A stretch of DNA of 64,000 nt from positions 2,108,001 to 2,172,000 of the forward strand of contig CP012388.1 of assembly GCA_001708385.1 (NCBI GenBank), written 5' to 3'. The DNA comes from Flavobacterium psychrophilum (GTDB lineage: Bacteria; Bacteroidota; Bacteroidia; Flavobacteriales; Flavobacteriaceae). The position numbers and the translations under genes were made by a program. Below, one piece after another: positions 54,569-64,000 of this stretch (positions are counted from its first letter, which is position 1; each line of letters starts with the position of its first letter). Under the pieces are notes generated by a model. It worked only from the letters and a program-made list of their open reading frames with translations. It searched no databases and was not told the DNA's origin.

Positions 54569-56485
54569 ATGAAAAGATTTTTTACCCTCCTGCTCCCCTG
54601 TCTGTTATGCAGCCTTACTGCTTTTGCACAGCAATATGGCGATGATGTAAGCGAAATTGCAGAAGCCGAAAGAAAAGCCGCACATGCTTTAACTACTTTT
54701 ACGGCAAACAGCAATACCGGCAATTATGACGTAATTTATCATAAACTGGATCTTTCTGCCGACCCCACAATGCATTTTATAAGCGGCACCATAACTACAG
54801 ATTATATTGCCAAAGAAGACATGTCTTCTATTACCTTTGATCTATCACCACAGCTTACGGTTAGCAATATTGTACAAAACGGCAATGAACTGGCTTTTAC
54901 TCAAAACTCAGACAACGAATTGGTTATTACGCTTCAGGGCATACAATCAGCAGGCACACAGGCTACTATAGCAGTTACCTATTCGGGTGCGCCGCCAACA
55001 GAAGATTCGTCTTTTGTTGTATCCCAACATGGCGATTCACCTGTATTATGGACACTATCTGAACCCTATGGCGCAAAAGACTGGTGGCCGTGTAAACAGG
55101 ACCTCAACGACAAAATAGATAAGCTGGATGTATTTATCACTACCCCTGTTGGCTATGTAAGCGTTTCTAACGGAGTAGAGCAGCCTATGCCTGGTAATGG
55201 AGAGATTTCAAAAACCACACATTACCAGCATAACTATCCCATCCCAGCCTACTTGCTTGCCATTGCCGTGAGCAATTACAGTATTTACACCCAACAGGCG
55301 GGTACAGCGCCCAACGAATTTCCGATAGTTAATTACCTGTACCCGGAAACACAGGCACAAAACGAACAAAGCCTCGCCGTTACCATCCCAATAATGAACT
55401 TTTTTGAGGAACGTTTTGAACCCTATCCGTTTCATCTGGAAAAATACGGGCATGCCCAATGCGGTTTTGGCGGAGGCATGGAACACACAACCGTTTCTTT
55501 TATGGGAAGTTTTGGCCGAAACCTTATTGCCCACGAACTGGCACACCAGTGGTTTGGCGATAAAATTACCTGCGGATCATGGAAAGACATCTGGCTGAAC
55601 GAAGGTTTTGCTACGTATCTGTCCGGATTGGTTGTTGAACACCTTGACGGTTTTGATGCCTTTAGAAGCTGGAAAGGCTCAAACATAAATAATATAACAT
55701 CGCAGTCAGGTGGGTCTGTTTACCTTACAGATACCGATACGCTAAGTTCTTCACGTATCTTCAGCAGCAGGCTTAGCTATAACAAAGGCGCAATGGTGTT
55801 ACACATGCTACGCCATAAACTAGGCGACGACGCGTTTTTTCAGGCACTTAAAAATTACCTTGCCGATCCTGAACTTGCTTACGCCTACGCAAAAACGCCT
55901 CAGTTACAGGCACACCTGGAAGCAGCATCAGGACTTAACCTTACAGGTTTTTTTGATGACTGGGTATACAAAGAAGGTTTCCCCATATATAACATAACTG
56001 TTGAAAACAGGGAAGAAGGCAAAGCAAAGATCATTATAAATCAATCGCAGTCCAGCCCTTCCGTAAGCTTCTTCAAAATGCCTGTTACCATATTACTCAC
56101 AGGGAAAGAACAACAACTCCATTACTTAAATCTGGAAAACACAGAAAACGGACAGGAATTTACCGTCGACGTTCCTTTTGAAGTTGCAGATGCAGCTTTT
56201 GATCCCGACAGCGATATCATTTCAGGAAACAATACTATCGAAGTTTTTACGGGTAATTATTTTACGCCTTACCTGTCACCCAACCCAACAGGAAATACAA
56301 TTTCTGCTATTCTGCCGGGTGGCGTTTTACCACAGGAAGCGATATTTTTTAATGCCATAGGGCAGAAAGTAGGCGAATCATATGGAGACTCCACCTGGAA
56401 TGTTTCACACCTTGCCAATGGCGTTTATTTTATTGCGCTGCAAACAACCAAAGGTAAAACCGATTTAAAGTTTATTAAGAATTGA
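54569..56485 (+). CDS. M1 family aminopeptidase, T9SS type A cargo
   Basis: 638 residues from ATG 54569. Signal peptide (about 1-21, ending AFAQ), N-terminal M1 beta domain (about 50-230), the substrate motif CGFGGGMEHTTVSF (GxMEN-type), zinc site HELAHQWFGD at about 322 with the distal Glu in LNEGFATY, and a type A sorting domain (about 570-638: YLSPNPTGNTISAILPGG, NGVYFIALQTT, KFIKN). It removes N-terminal residues from peptides, outside the cell or at its surface. Confidence 0.94.
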   Translation: MKRFFTLLLPCLLCSLTAFAQQYGDDVSEIAEAERKAAHALTTFTANSNTGNYDVIYHKLDLSADPTMHFISGTITTDYIAKEDMSSITFDLSPQLTVSNIVQNGNELAFTQNSDNELVITLQGIQSAGTQATIAVTYSGAPPTEDSSFVVSQHGDSPVLWTLSEPYGAKDWWPCKQDLNDKIDKLDVFITTPVGYVSVSNGVEQPMPGNGEISKTTHYQHNYPIPAYLLAIAVSNYSIYTQQAGTAPNEFPIVNYLYPETQAQNEQSLAVTIPIMNFFEERFEPYPFHLEKYGHAQCGFGGGMEHTTVSFMGSFGRNLIAHELAHQWFGDKITCGSWKDIWLNEGFATYLSGLVVEHLDGFDAFRSWKGSNINNITSQSGGSVYLTDTDTLSSSRIFSSRLSYNKGAMVLHMLRHKLGDDAFFQALKNYLADPELAYAYAKTPQLQAHLEAASGLNLTGFFDDWVYKEGFPIYNITVENREEGKAKIIINQSQSSPSVSFFKMPVTILLTGKEQQLHYLNLENTENGQEFTVDVPFEVADAAFDPDSDIISGNNTIEVFTGNYFTPYLSPNPTGNTISAILPGGVLPQEAIFFNAIGQKVGESYGDSTWNVSHLANGVYFIALQTTKGKTDLKFIKN

Positions 56486-56494
56486 TGATTTTAG

Positions 56495-56540
56495 TGGAAC
56501 GCGGATGACGCGGATAAGGGCGAATCTACGCAGATTATTT
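56495..56540. repeat. ACGCGGAT-type degenerate repeats
   Basis: AACGCGGATGACGCGGATAA followed by CTACGCAGATT gives three related units in 46 bp between converging genes. The same core occurs at 53098. This is a likely dispersed flavobacterial intergenic repeat. Confidence 0.5.
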
Positions 56541-56548
56541 ATTCCGAA

Positions 56549-57367
56549 TTACGGCACCCATATTAACCTTGTCATACCGCTTAGCCCCTGGTGCGAATGA
56601 TTGGTTGCGGGTATTCCTGCCAGGAATCCTAAGCTTACTTTTTTAGAAAACTGAAGCTTAAACTGCGGCCGGAATACAAAAGATGGCTTTTCGTGAGAGA
56701 ATTCCATATTGGTTTCCAATCCAACAAAATTACCGCCTGTAAAAACATAGTGCAGGTTAGCATTTACCTGTGCCGATGTTTCCCATGTGTTAGTGGCAAA
56801 AAATTGTTCAAAAACAGGCCCGGTATACAAAAGGGTATGAATATTTGGTGTCCAGCGTTTGGCAGCAATAAATATAGGGTTGTATAATGTTCCTTCAAAC
56901 AACCTTCCGTTATGATCGATATCTGAAAACGAAGACAATTCAAATTCCTGAATATACCCTACCGCCATAGAAGTCTGGTATTTTTCTGAAACCATAAATG
57001 TATACTGAGTAGCCAGCTTAACACCCTCTATCTTGTTATCGGGCATAGATAGCGTTTGCTGATGGTTGTGTTGGTATATCTCAAAAGGTACTTCTATCTC
57101 AAGTCCAAGCCTGTTGGCAACAGCAAATTCGTACTCCACAAAACCAGTGTAAGACAGGTATTGCTTTTCGTCGTTAACACCAAAACCTACATTAATTTCT
57201 TTCTCGCCTTTGCGTGCGCCAAGGTCACGGATAAGATCTATAAATAGAGGCTCGGCATGGCTAAGCTTTAATGGTTTTGCAGGTGGTACAACAGAGTCTT
57301 TTAACTGTTGTGCATTCGCAGAAAAAACAGATAGTGTAAGTAAGAGGATTGTGATGATGTTCTTCAT
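56549..57367 (-). CDS. Predicted outer-membrane beta-barrel protein
   Basis: 272 residues. Signal peptide (about 1-19), then a motif HAEPLFIDLIRDLGARKGEK and a series of amphipathic strands with aromatic girdles, ending SHQGLSGMTRLIWVP. It fits a small barrel channel or transporter family whose substrate is unknown. Monocistronic, with a possible -7 box TAGTTTTG at 57387-57394. Confidence 0.7.
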   Translation of the reverse strand: MKNIITILLLTLSVFSANAQQLKDSVVPPAKPLKLSHAEPLFIDLIRDLGARKGEKEINVGFGVNDEKQYLSYTGFVEYEFAVANRLGLEIEVPFEIYQHNHQQTLSMPDNKIEGVKLATQYTFMVSEKYQTSMAVGYIQEFELSSFSDIDHNGRLFEGTLYNPIFIAAKRWTPNIHTLLYTGPVFEQFFATNTWETSAQVNANLHYVFTGGNFVGLETNMEFSHEKPSFVFRPQFKLQFSKKVSLGFLAGIPATNHSHQGLSGMTRLIWVP

Positions 57368-57452
57368 AATTCATTTCATTTGATACCAAAACTATTGGCG
57401 CAAATGGGAAAGAATTAGGAAAAAACGGGGCTTTAAGGAATATTTAGGATTT

Positions 57453-58673
57453 TTATTCGGTAATAGCTTTTACCCTGTATACTAAAAAAGCGATCATAAC
57501 ACCAAATACCCCTATTATTGCGAACGATATCCTAAGGCTGGTTAAGTGTGCCACGTGGCCTATAACCGGAGGGCCAAGCATAAAGCCTAAAAAGCTTACG
57601 CTCGATACAGTTTGCAGCGCAATACTCGGTTCTATATTAGGTCGCCTTCCTGCTATACTGTAAACGCTCGGCACAACAGTACTTACACCAAGGCCTACAA
57701 GCATGAAGGCAAATGTAGCAGGTAGTATATACGGAAACAGTACCGCCGTATACAAACCTGTAGAAATTAGGAACCCACTAATGATAAGCACTTTTTTCCT
57801 GCCCAGTTTTCGTATGGCTTTATCACCAAGAAAACGACCGGTTGCCATCATCGCCATAAATGATGCGTAGCCCAATACCGCCATTGGGCCATCGGCTTTT
57901 ATAACATCGCTAAAATACACCCCACTCCAGTCGAACATTATGCCCTCGCTAAGCATACAGCAAAACGACATAACACCAAGCCATAGCAATACGGTATCGG
58001 GTTTAGAAAATAGCCTGTTCTTTTCGGCAGGTTTGGGCTGGCTTTTCACTTTCACAAGGTATTTATAGTTTAGCAGGATAACAATCCATACTGCCACTGC
58101 CACAATTATAAAATGTACTGAAGTAGTTAATTGCAGTGCTTTCATACCAATACCTATAAGTGCTCCGGTAAATCCGGCAAGGCTCCAGGCACCATGAAAC
58201 GACGACATTACCGCCCGTTTAAAAAGCCCTTCGGTATAAATACCCTGCGTATTGACAGATATATTAGTGAGATTACTGCATACGCCAAAGAAAAACAGCA
58301 CCAATGCCAGTTGCCATTTTTGTTCTGCAAAACCCAAAAAAATTAGTGTGGTTACATACAGGCTCAAACCAATAACCACTGTTTTGTGGCTGCCGTATTT
58401 TACAGCAAGCCTGCCCGAAAACGGCATAATACAAAGCTGCCCCACCGGGATAGAGAATAACATGGTACCCAAATCGCCTTCGGTAAGGCCAAGTGCCATC
58501 TTAATATCGGGAATACGGCTTGCCCAGGTGGCGAAGTTTAACCCCATAGAAAAGTAGAATAATGTAACCGCCCAGCGCACCCGGTTAAGGTAAGATGCTC
58601 TTACATCTTTATACGCTTTTTTATAGGCCAGTGCACCATTCGGCTTATCGGTTATTTTTACTTCTCCCTCCAT
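57453..58673 (-). CDS. MFS transporter (YbjJ/FucP-like group)
   Basis: 406 residues, twelve predicted TM helices. LFYFSMGLNFATWASRIPDI near the start is typical of the YbjJ-type subgroup, and GRLAVKYGSHKTVVIGL is the helix 2-3 MFS motif. It starts 13 bp after the alpha/beta hydrolase stop. A -7 box TAATTTTG (58686-58679) may give its own promoter. Substrate unknown. Confidence 0.9.
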   Translation of the reverse strand: MEGEVKITDKPNGALAYKKAYKDVRASYLNRVRWAVTLFYFSMGLNFATWASRIPDIKMALGLTEGDLGTMLFSIPVGQLCIMPFSGRLAVKYGSHKTVVIGLSLYVTTLIFLGFAEQKWQLALVLFFFGVCSNLTNISVNTQGIYTEGLFKRAVMSSFHGAWSLAGFTGALIGIGMKALQLTTSVHFIIVAVAVWIVILLNYKYLVKVKSQPKPAEKNRLFSKPDTVLLWLGVMSFCCMLSEGIMFDWSGVYFSDVIKADGPMAVLGYASFMAMMATGRFLGDKAIRKLGRKKVLIISGFLISTGLYTAVLFPYILPATFAFMLVGLGVSTVVPSVYSIAGRRPNIEPSIALQTVSSVSFLGFMLGPPVIGHVAHLTSLRISFAIIGVFGVMIAFLVYRVKAITE

Positions 58674-58686
58674 GGGTGCAAAATTA

Positions 58687-59682
58687 CTATTGTTGCTGCA
58701 AAAATGCTTTAAGCGGACCTATAAATTTATTATACGCCTCTATATGTGGCAGGTGGCCTACATTATCCAGTTCAGATAATTTTGCATTTGGTATTTTTCG
58801 TGCGGTTTCTTTACCCAACTCGGGGTAGTTGCCAAGGGTTTCCTGAACCTCTTTTGGCGCTTTGCCTTTACCTAATGCGGTACGGTCGCGCTGCCCTATT
58901 ATAAGCAGTACTGGCATTTTAAGATTTTGGAATTCATAACAAACCGGTTGCGTAAATATCATGTCGTACGTAAGGGCAGAACTTTTAGCTACAATAGCGT
59001 AGTCGTTATTAACCGTCCATCCTGCAACAGGCAGCAGCCATTTATCATAGTCTTTCTTCCACTTATTGTCATAATAGAATTTAAGCTGATAGTCTTTCAT
59101 CTTGTGGTAATCCTGTTTTAATTCGCCCTCATACCATTCGTCTACACTTTGGTAGGGCACAACGGTTTTCCAGTCTTCCAGCCCTATTGGGTTTTCAAGA
59201 ATAAGTTTTTCAACAGTTTCAGGATACATCAGCGAAAAGCGTGTTGCCAGCATACCACCCATAGAGTGACCTACCACATTTACCTTTTCCAGCTTTAGCG
59301 TATCTAACAAAGTTTTAGTGTTTTGCGCCAACAGCTGAAACGTATACTGAATATTTCCAGGCTTTGACGATTTCCCGAAACCAATCTGGTCGGGCATTAC
59401 AACACGGTAACCGTCTTTCGCTAAATCTGTGGCAGTATCCTCCCAATACATGGCAGGAAAGTTTTTACCATGCAGCAAAACTACCGTCTTTCCGTTAGGC
59501 TTTTTAGGCTGAAGATCCATATAAGCCATCTTAACGTCCTGTCCCTGTATTTTAAGCGAAAGTTCTTTTACCGGAAACGGGTACTTTATATTTTCCATCC
59601 TAATGCCTGTAGCCTCGATATTTTTTTGGGCAAAAGCCGAAGTAAATGAAGCAACAAGCAGTACAAACAGTAATTTTTTCAT
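58687..59682 (-). CDS. Secreted alpha/beta hydrolase
   Basis: 331 residues. Signal peptide (about 1-18, ending AFAQ), oxyanion-hole LLHGKNFPAMYW, nucleophile Ser in NVVGHSMGGMLA (about 140), acid Asp in GQRDRTALG, and His in VGHLPHIEAY. All three catalytic residues are present, unlike in the esterase-like protein at 32253. The substrate is not known. First of the close pair with the MFS gene. Confidence 0.92.
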   Translation of the reverse strand: MKKLLFVLLVASFTSAFAQKNIEATGIRMENIKYPFPVKELSLKIQGQDVKMAYMDLQPKKPNGKTVVLLHGKNFPAMYWEDTATDLAKDGYRVVMPDQIGFGKSSKPGNIQYTFQLLAQNTKTLLDTLKLEKVNVVGHSMGGMLATRFSLMYPETVEKLILENPIGLEDWKTVVPYQSVDEWYEGELKQDYHKMKDYQLKFYYDNKWKKDYDKWLLPVAGWTVNNDYAIVAKSSALTYDMIFTQPVCYEFQNLKMPVLLIIGQRDRTALGKGKAPKEVQETLGNYPELGKETARKIPNAKLSELDNVGHLPHIEAYNKFIGPLKAFLQQQ

Positions 59683-59705
59683 TTTGATTGATTTTTGAAC
59701 AGGTT

Positions 59706-60203
59706 TTATCTCCAGAATTCTATTATACCTCCCCTTTCGCCCAAAACAGGATCGTTATCCGGGAATGGTACTTTAGCAATACGGTCGTCGGCAGCAGGAC
59801 GGTCATCCTCATCGCCTTTCATAAGGTCATAATCCATCCCGTCAGGATATGCCCCAAGCACAGCAAAATCATCGGTAGCCGAAATTTTCTTATGCCCGGT
59901 TCCCGCAGGAATAATTATTACATCTCCGGCGACAACATCTACCCTCTTGCCGTTCTCTCCACCCAATTGCAATTCTGCCGAACCTTTATAAATTCCCAAA
60001 ACCTCATGGCTTATACTGTGGTAATGATGGTACGGATACACACCATTGCGCCAAGAGTTTGTCCAGTTGTGCCTGGCAAAAGCCTTTTCCATTACATTAT
60101 CCAGGTAATCGGCAAACGGAAAGGCATTTTTATAAATAATAAGCGGAAAAACACTGTTGGGTATCTTGCCGTCGTCTTCAAATTGAAATTGAAATGTTTC
60201 CAT
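59706..60203 (-). CDS. Cupin domain protein (YjlB-like)
   Basis: 165 residues. Conserved start VFPLIIYKNAFPF, metal site HHYHSISHEVLGIYKG and second cupin motif PAGTGHKKI. Members of this family are small cytoplasmic cupins of unknown activity. It begins 3 bp after the dehydrogenase gene stop, so the two are in one operon. Confidence 0.9.
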   Translation of the reverse strand: METFQFQFEDDGKIPNSVFPLIIYKNAFPFADYLDNVMEKAFARHNWTNSWRNGVYPYHHYHSISHEVLGIYKGSAELQLGGENGKRVDVVAGDVIIIPAGTGHKKISATDDFAVLGAYPDGMDYDLMKGDEDDRPAADDRIAKVPFPDNDPVLGERGGIIEFWR

Positions 60204-60206
60204 AGT

Positions 60207-61184
60207 TTATTTGTTATACACTTCGGGGTTTACACACGCAGGCAGTTTTTCGCCTTTTAGTCCCGCCAATATATTTCTGGTAGCCAACTCCAGCATTGCT
60301 TCCCTGGTTTCTTTTACTGCCGACCCAATATGCGGCAATACCGACACGTTAGGCATACCTAGTAATGGGTTATCTTTATCCATAGGCTCAGGGTTGGTAA
60401 CATCCAGTCCTGCACCCCAAATAGTTTCGTTTTCAAGGGCAGTACGCAAATCGGTTTCGTTATGAATACCGCCACGCCCTGCATTAACAAATATGGCATT
60501 AGGCTTCATTTTGGCAAAAGCCGATGCATTAAATACCTCTTTCGTTTCGGGAGTAAGATTAGCATGTACAGATATAATGTCGCTCTGCTCTAATAATTCA
60601 TCAAATGATACTTTTTTAGCTCCGAGTTTTTTTTCGGCCTGTTCATTATTGCTGCGGTTATGGTAAATAACATCCATCCCGTAGGCATTTTTACAGAGCT
60701 TTGCCATCTCAAAACCGATGTTTCCCAAACCAAAAACACCTAATGTTTTGTTCCTGATATCAATACCCACATTCGCCATCGGGTCAAAAAACTTCCAGTT
60801 GCCATCAAGAATACGTTTATGGTGGTAAAATGCTTTTCGCGAAGTGGCAAGCATCAGTAAAAAAGCAGTATCGGCAGTAGCCTGGCTTAATACATCGGGC
60901 GTATGCCCAACACCAATGCCACGCTTTGTAGCTGCCTTAATATTTACATTATCATAACCAACCGACATTAATGAAATTACCTTTAAATCCGGTAAAGCGT
61001 CAATAATCTCTTCCGTTATTTTAAAACCGCCCATAACAAATAGCCCTTCGGCATCTTTGGCATTTTCTATAAATTCTTCTTTGGTAAGTTCCCTTTTCTC
61101 TTGCCATAGGTTTACAGTTGCGCCTTCAGTTTTAAGGGTTTTAAGAACAGGGTCGGGAAGTTGTCGTGTTGCGAATATTTTCAT
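60207..61184 (-). CDS. D-2-hydroxyacid dehydrogenase (glyoxylate/hydroxypyruvate reductase type)
   Basis: 325 residues. NAD-binding LGVFGLGNIGFEMA, catalytic Arg in VNAGRGG, Glu in TNPEPMDKDNPLL and His in VLPHIGSA. Closest by eye to D-glycerate dehydrogenase/GhrB. Distinct from the longer fusion at 45579. Confidence 0.93.
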   Translation of the reverse strand: MKIFATRQLPDPVLKTLKTEGATVNLWQEKRELTKEEFIENAKDAEGLFVMGGFKITEEIIDALPDLKVISLMSVGYDNVNIKAATKRGIGVGHTPDVLSQATADTAFLLMLATSRKAFYHHKRILDGNWKFFDPMANVGIDIRNKTLGVFGLGNIGFEMAKLCKNAYGMDVIYHNRSNNEQAEKKLGAKKVSFDELLEQSDIISVHANLTPETKEVFNASAFAKMKPNAIFVNAGRGGIHNETDLRTALENETIWGAGLDVTNPEPMDKDNPLLGMPNVSVLPHIGSAVKETREAMLELATRNILAGLKGEKLPACVNPEVYNK

Positions 61185-61208
61185 TTTTTTTATTTAGGCC
61201 TCATTCCA

Positions 61209-61245
61209 GCCCCTTCAGTTAGAGACGGAGCGAGTAGGATATTGT
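61209..61245. repeat. GGAGCGAGT-containing intergenic repeat, copy 1
   Basis: CCCCTTCAGTTAGAGACGGAGCGAGTAGG resembles the element at 63304 in its CCCCT...GAGCGAGT frame. Likely a dispersed intergenic sequence. Confidence 0.4.
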
Positions 61246-61284
61246 AGAGCATTTACTAAAAACAAATTACCAAACTTACCAAAC

Positions 61285-62235
61285 TTACCATGCGCTTTCT
61301 GATGTTAAGAAATGCAAGTGATCTGCCGTTATAGCCAAATCCGGTGCTTTGATTATGCTATCTAATTGTTTTGTGCTGGTAGCACTTACAATTGGTGCCG
61401 TAACCGACGGCCTGTGTATAAGCCATGACAGCGCCACCGTTGCAGGAGTTGCGTCCAGCTCGGCAGCAACTTCATCCAGGGCAGCAAGAATTTTAAACCC
61501 GCGGTCGTCAAGGTATTTTTCTACACCCCCACCACGCTGGCTTTTGTTCAGGTCATCTTTAGAACGGTACTTGCCGGTAAGGAATCCGCTGGCAAGCGAA
61601 TAATAGTTCAGCACGCCAAGGTTGTTGCCCAGGCATACAGGCTCAAGTCCGTTTTCAAAGACTTCACGCTCGTACAGGTTGTAATGTGGCTGAAAAGTTT
61701 CGTATGCAGGAAGCCCATTTTCAAAAGCTATCTGTAACGATTCTTTAAGCCTGTCGGCACTAAGATTAGATGCACCAATGTGGCGTACCTTACCTTCTTT
61801 TATCAATTGGGCATAGGCCTCAAGTGTTTCTTCTATCGGGGTAGATTCATCATCAAAATGCGTCTGATACAAATCAATATAATCAGTCTGCAATCTTTTA
61901 AGTGAGTCTTCAGCTGCCTGAATAATGTACTTTTTAGCCAATCCTTTTTTACCGTTACCCATATCGCTGCCTACTTTTGTAGCAATGATAACTTTATCAC
62001 GGTTGTTGTTTTTCTTCAGCCAGTTGCCAATAATTACTTCCGATTCTCCTCCCTCGTTTCCGGGAGCCCATCTTGAATATACATCGGCTGTATCTATAAA
62101 GTTGAAACCTGCACCTGTAAAGGCGTCCAGTATCTCAAAAGATTGTTTTTCGTCTATCGTCCATCCAAAAACATTTCCCCCAAAAGTTACGGGGTACACG
62201 TGCAAATTCGTATTGCCAAGCTGTCTTTTTTCCAT
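61285..62235 (-). CDS. Aldo/keto reductase
   Basis: 316 residues, a TIM-barrel AKR of the YajO/GSP69-like group. Catalytic tetrad visible: Asp and Tyr in FIDTADVYSRW, Lys in VIIATKVGSD and His in YQTHFDD; the C-terminal SATSTKQL binds NADPH. It starts 5 bp after the Gfo/Idh/MocA gene stop. Confidence 0.94.
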   Translation of the reverse strand: MEKRQLGNTNLHVYPVTFGGNVFGWTIDEKQSFEILDAFTGAGFNFIDTADVYSRWAPGNEGGESEVIIGNWLKKNNNRDKVIIATKVGSDMGNGKKGLAKKYIIQAAEDSLKRLQTDYIDLYQTHFDDESTPIEETLEAYAQLIKEGKVRHIGASNLSADRLKESLQIAFENGLPAYETFQPHYNLYEREVFENGLEPVCLGNNLGVLNYYSLASGFLTGKYRSKDDLNKSQRGGGVEKYLDDRGFKILAALDEVAAELDATPATVALSWLIHRPSVTAPIVSATSTKQLDSIIKAPDLAITADHLHFLTSESAW

Positions 62236-62240
62236 GGTGT

Positions 62241-63284
62241 TTATTTTAATGCTATAATTTTTTTCTGTTCGCTGCTTGCACTTGCGGCGTCTATAATTTT
62301 CATGGTCTTAATACCATCTGCAGCAGTTACAGGTTCTTCTTTATCTTCTGTTATGGCTAGGTAAACACCATCAAACAGGTCGTAGTAATTACCCTGAAGC
62401 GTAGGTAGGGTTTTACGTACTTCTTTGCCGTTTATATCGGTATGCAGCAATCCTTCTTTACCAGCCGGCTCTGTACCCCATTCATTCCTGTTTGGCTTTT
62501 CGCCTGTCTTGAGTACATCTTCCTGAATATCGCCACGCTCTTTTAAGAACGATCCTTTCTTACCGTGAACCACATAGGCAGGAACTGCCTCCCTCACAAA
62601 AAATCCGGCTTTAAGCCTTACCCTTTTTTCAGGGTAGTATAGTGTAATATCAAACCAGTCATCAACTAATGAGTTTTCTCTTGTTATCCTTACATCGCCA
62701 TGCACAGCTTCAGGATAGCCAAATAAATGCAATGCCTGATCTATAATATGCGGACCAAGGTCTCTCAATACCCCGGCACCTGCATTTGCAGTTTCTTTAT
62801 GGGTTTTAGGACTAAGGCTGGGGTTATATCTATCGAAATGGAACTCTGCTTCAACAATATCGCCCAACAGGTTTTGGTCTACCACCTGCTTTACCGTTTT
62901 AAAATCGCTATCCCAACGGCGGTTTTGGTATACGGTTAGTTTCAACCCTTTTTCTTTGGCTATTGTATTAAGCTCTTCTGCTTCGGCTGCTGTAGTAGTA
63001 AATGCTTTTTCTACCAATGCATGCTTGCCGGCAAGTAAAACCTTTTTTGCGAATTCGTAGTGGGTTTCTACGGGTGTATTTACAACCACAAGGTCTACAT
63101 CGTCTGCCAAAAGTTCTTCAAGCGAACTATAGCTTTTTACCTGTGGGTAATCGTTTTGTATTAGTTTTTTACTGCGCTCCCACGAGCCCGTGAGTTCAAA
63201 GCCTTCGTGCAGCGTTAAAAACGGCGCATGAAATACGCGCCCCGACATTCCGTAAGACAGCAGTGCTGTTTTAATTTTTTTCAT
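62241..63284 (-). CDS. Gfo/Idh/MocA family oxidoreductase (scyllo-inositol dehydrogenase-like)
   Basis: 347 residues. N-terminal Rossmann LLSYGMSGRVFHAPFL, typical of the YdgJ/IolW branch; cofactor-site ALVEKAFTTTAAEA has EKA where EKP is usual; DLGPHIIDQALHLFGYP holds the catalytic Asp/His. It should oxidise or reduce a sugar or cyclitol. Cotranscribed with the aldo/keto reductase. Confidence 0.92.
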   Translation of the reverse strand: MKKIKTALLSYGMSGRVFHAPFLTLHEGFELTGSWERSKKLIQNDYPQVKSYSSLEELLADDVDLVVVNTPVETHYEFAKKVLLAGKHALVEKAFTTTAAEAEELNTIAKEKGLKLTVYQNRRWDSDFKTVKQVVDQNLLGDIVEAEFHFDRYNPSLSPKTHKETANAGAGVLRDLGPHIIDQALHLFGYPEAVHGDVRITRENSLVDDWFDITLYYPEKRVRLKAGFFVREAVPAYVVHGKKGSFLKERGDIQEDVLKTGEKPNRNEWGTEPAGKEGLLHTDINGKEVRKTLPTLQGNYYDLFDGVYLAITEDKEEPVTAADGIKTMKIIDAASASSEQKKIIALK

Positions 63285-63304
63285 TTTTTCTCCTCACCCC
63301 CGAC

Positions 63305-63337
63305 CCCCTCTCCGAAAGAGAGGGGAGCGAGTGGCAT
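63305..63337. repeat. CCCCTCTC hairpin and GGAGCGAGT repeat, copy 2
   Basis: CCCCTCTC (63305-63312) pairs with GAGAGGGG (63318-63325), followed by AGCGAGTGG. There is no T-run on either side, so it is more likely a dispersed palindrome than a terminator. Confidence 0.5.
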
Positions 63338-63426
63338 TATATTTATTAATAAAATCTAAAGCAGTATTCAGCGACTCTTCCTTCGTCAGATTGACAAAAC
63401 TGAAAACTGCGATTGATCACTGAAAA

Positions 63427-64000
<574 letters not shown>

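Noticed and set aside
55440..55500. M1 peptidase motif reads GGMEH in place of GAMEN
   Set aside because: Looked like an active-site loss, but GGMEH-type motifs are common in bacterial M1 enzymes, and the zinc ligands and catalytic Glu are intact.

Overview
The window is chromosomal DNA from a low-GC Bacteroidota, almost certainly a member of the Flavobacteriaceae (Flavobacterium or a close genus). The support is: five type IX secretion system (T9SS) cargo proteins carrying three different kinds of C-terminal sorting signal; a PorP/SprF-family protein; many promoters of the Bacteroidota form TTG-N17..21-TAnnTTTG; an atpD-atpC pair standing apart from the other ATP synthase genes; lineage-typical families (DUF4270, DUF4286, TPR-HTH regulators); and a two-domain ornithine-lipid synthase (OlsF type). 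I see no transposase, phage gene, CRISPR array, rRNA or tRNA. All functions below are read from sequence and family knowledge; none was tested by a search.

Layout. 1-394: 3' end of a LuxR-type HTH regulator. 546-9459: a surface-secretion module made of a giant type B T9SS protein, a PorP/SprF protein and an OmpA/TPR/beta-propeller protein. 9624-11023: JmjC-like oxygenase and RecX. 11107-16646: three tandem, overlapping paralogous membrane regulators (signal peptide, TPRs, one TM helix, cytoplasmic HTH), which match the partial gene at the left edge. 16647-17196: an unusual non-coding leader with direct repeats and five C-tracts, in front of a surface protein with a type C sorting signal (17197-18894). 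18895-19593: AT-rich spacer with two similar hairpin-linker-terminator units, candidate small RNAs. 19594-22142: AI-2E-family permease, then a DUF2975/HTH/small membrane protein operon.

22273-29927 (minus strand): small secreted protein, atpC-atpD, a lipoprotein, glmS, a DUF4270 lipoprotein and a half-length glycogen/starch synthase. The last gene diverges from panC-panD-flippase (30036-32210). 32253-41151 (plus): esterase-like protein lacking its serine, radA, an AsmA-like/GT51 transglycosylase, a MuiA-family protein and two type A T9SS proteins. 41230-54422: mostly minus-strand housekeeping and envelope genes (OmpA-like lipoprotein, xth, DUF805, a hydroxyacid dehydrogenase-VOC fusion, mgtE, rsmA, DUF4286, TPR protein, serS), with olsF and an unknown secreted protein on the plus strand. 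54569-56485: T9SS-exported M1 peptidase. 56549-64000 (minus): an outer-membrane barrel, an MFS permease and a run of redox and small-molecule enzymes, ending in a truncated Old Yellow Enzyme gene at the right edge.

How the parts may work together (inference): the left 19 kb looks like an envelope sensing and surface-display region in which TPR-HTH regulators flank or precede genes for T9SS-exported proteins. The most unusual material is the tandem regulator array, the C-tract leader and repeat operators that follow it, and the duplicated structured-RNA-like units.
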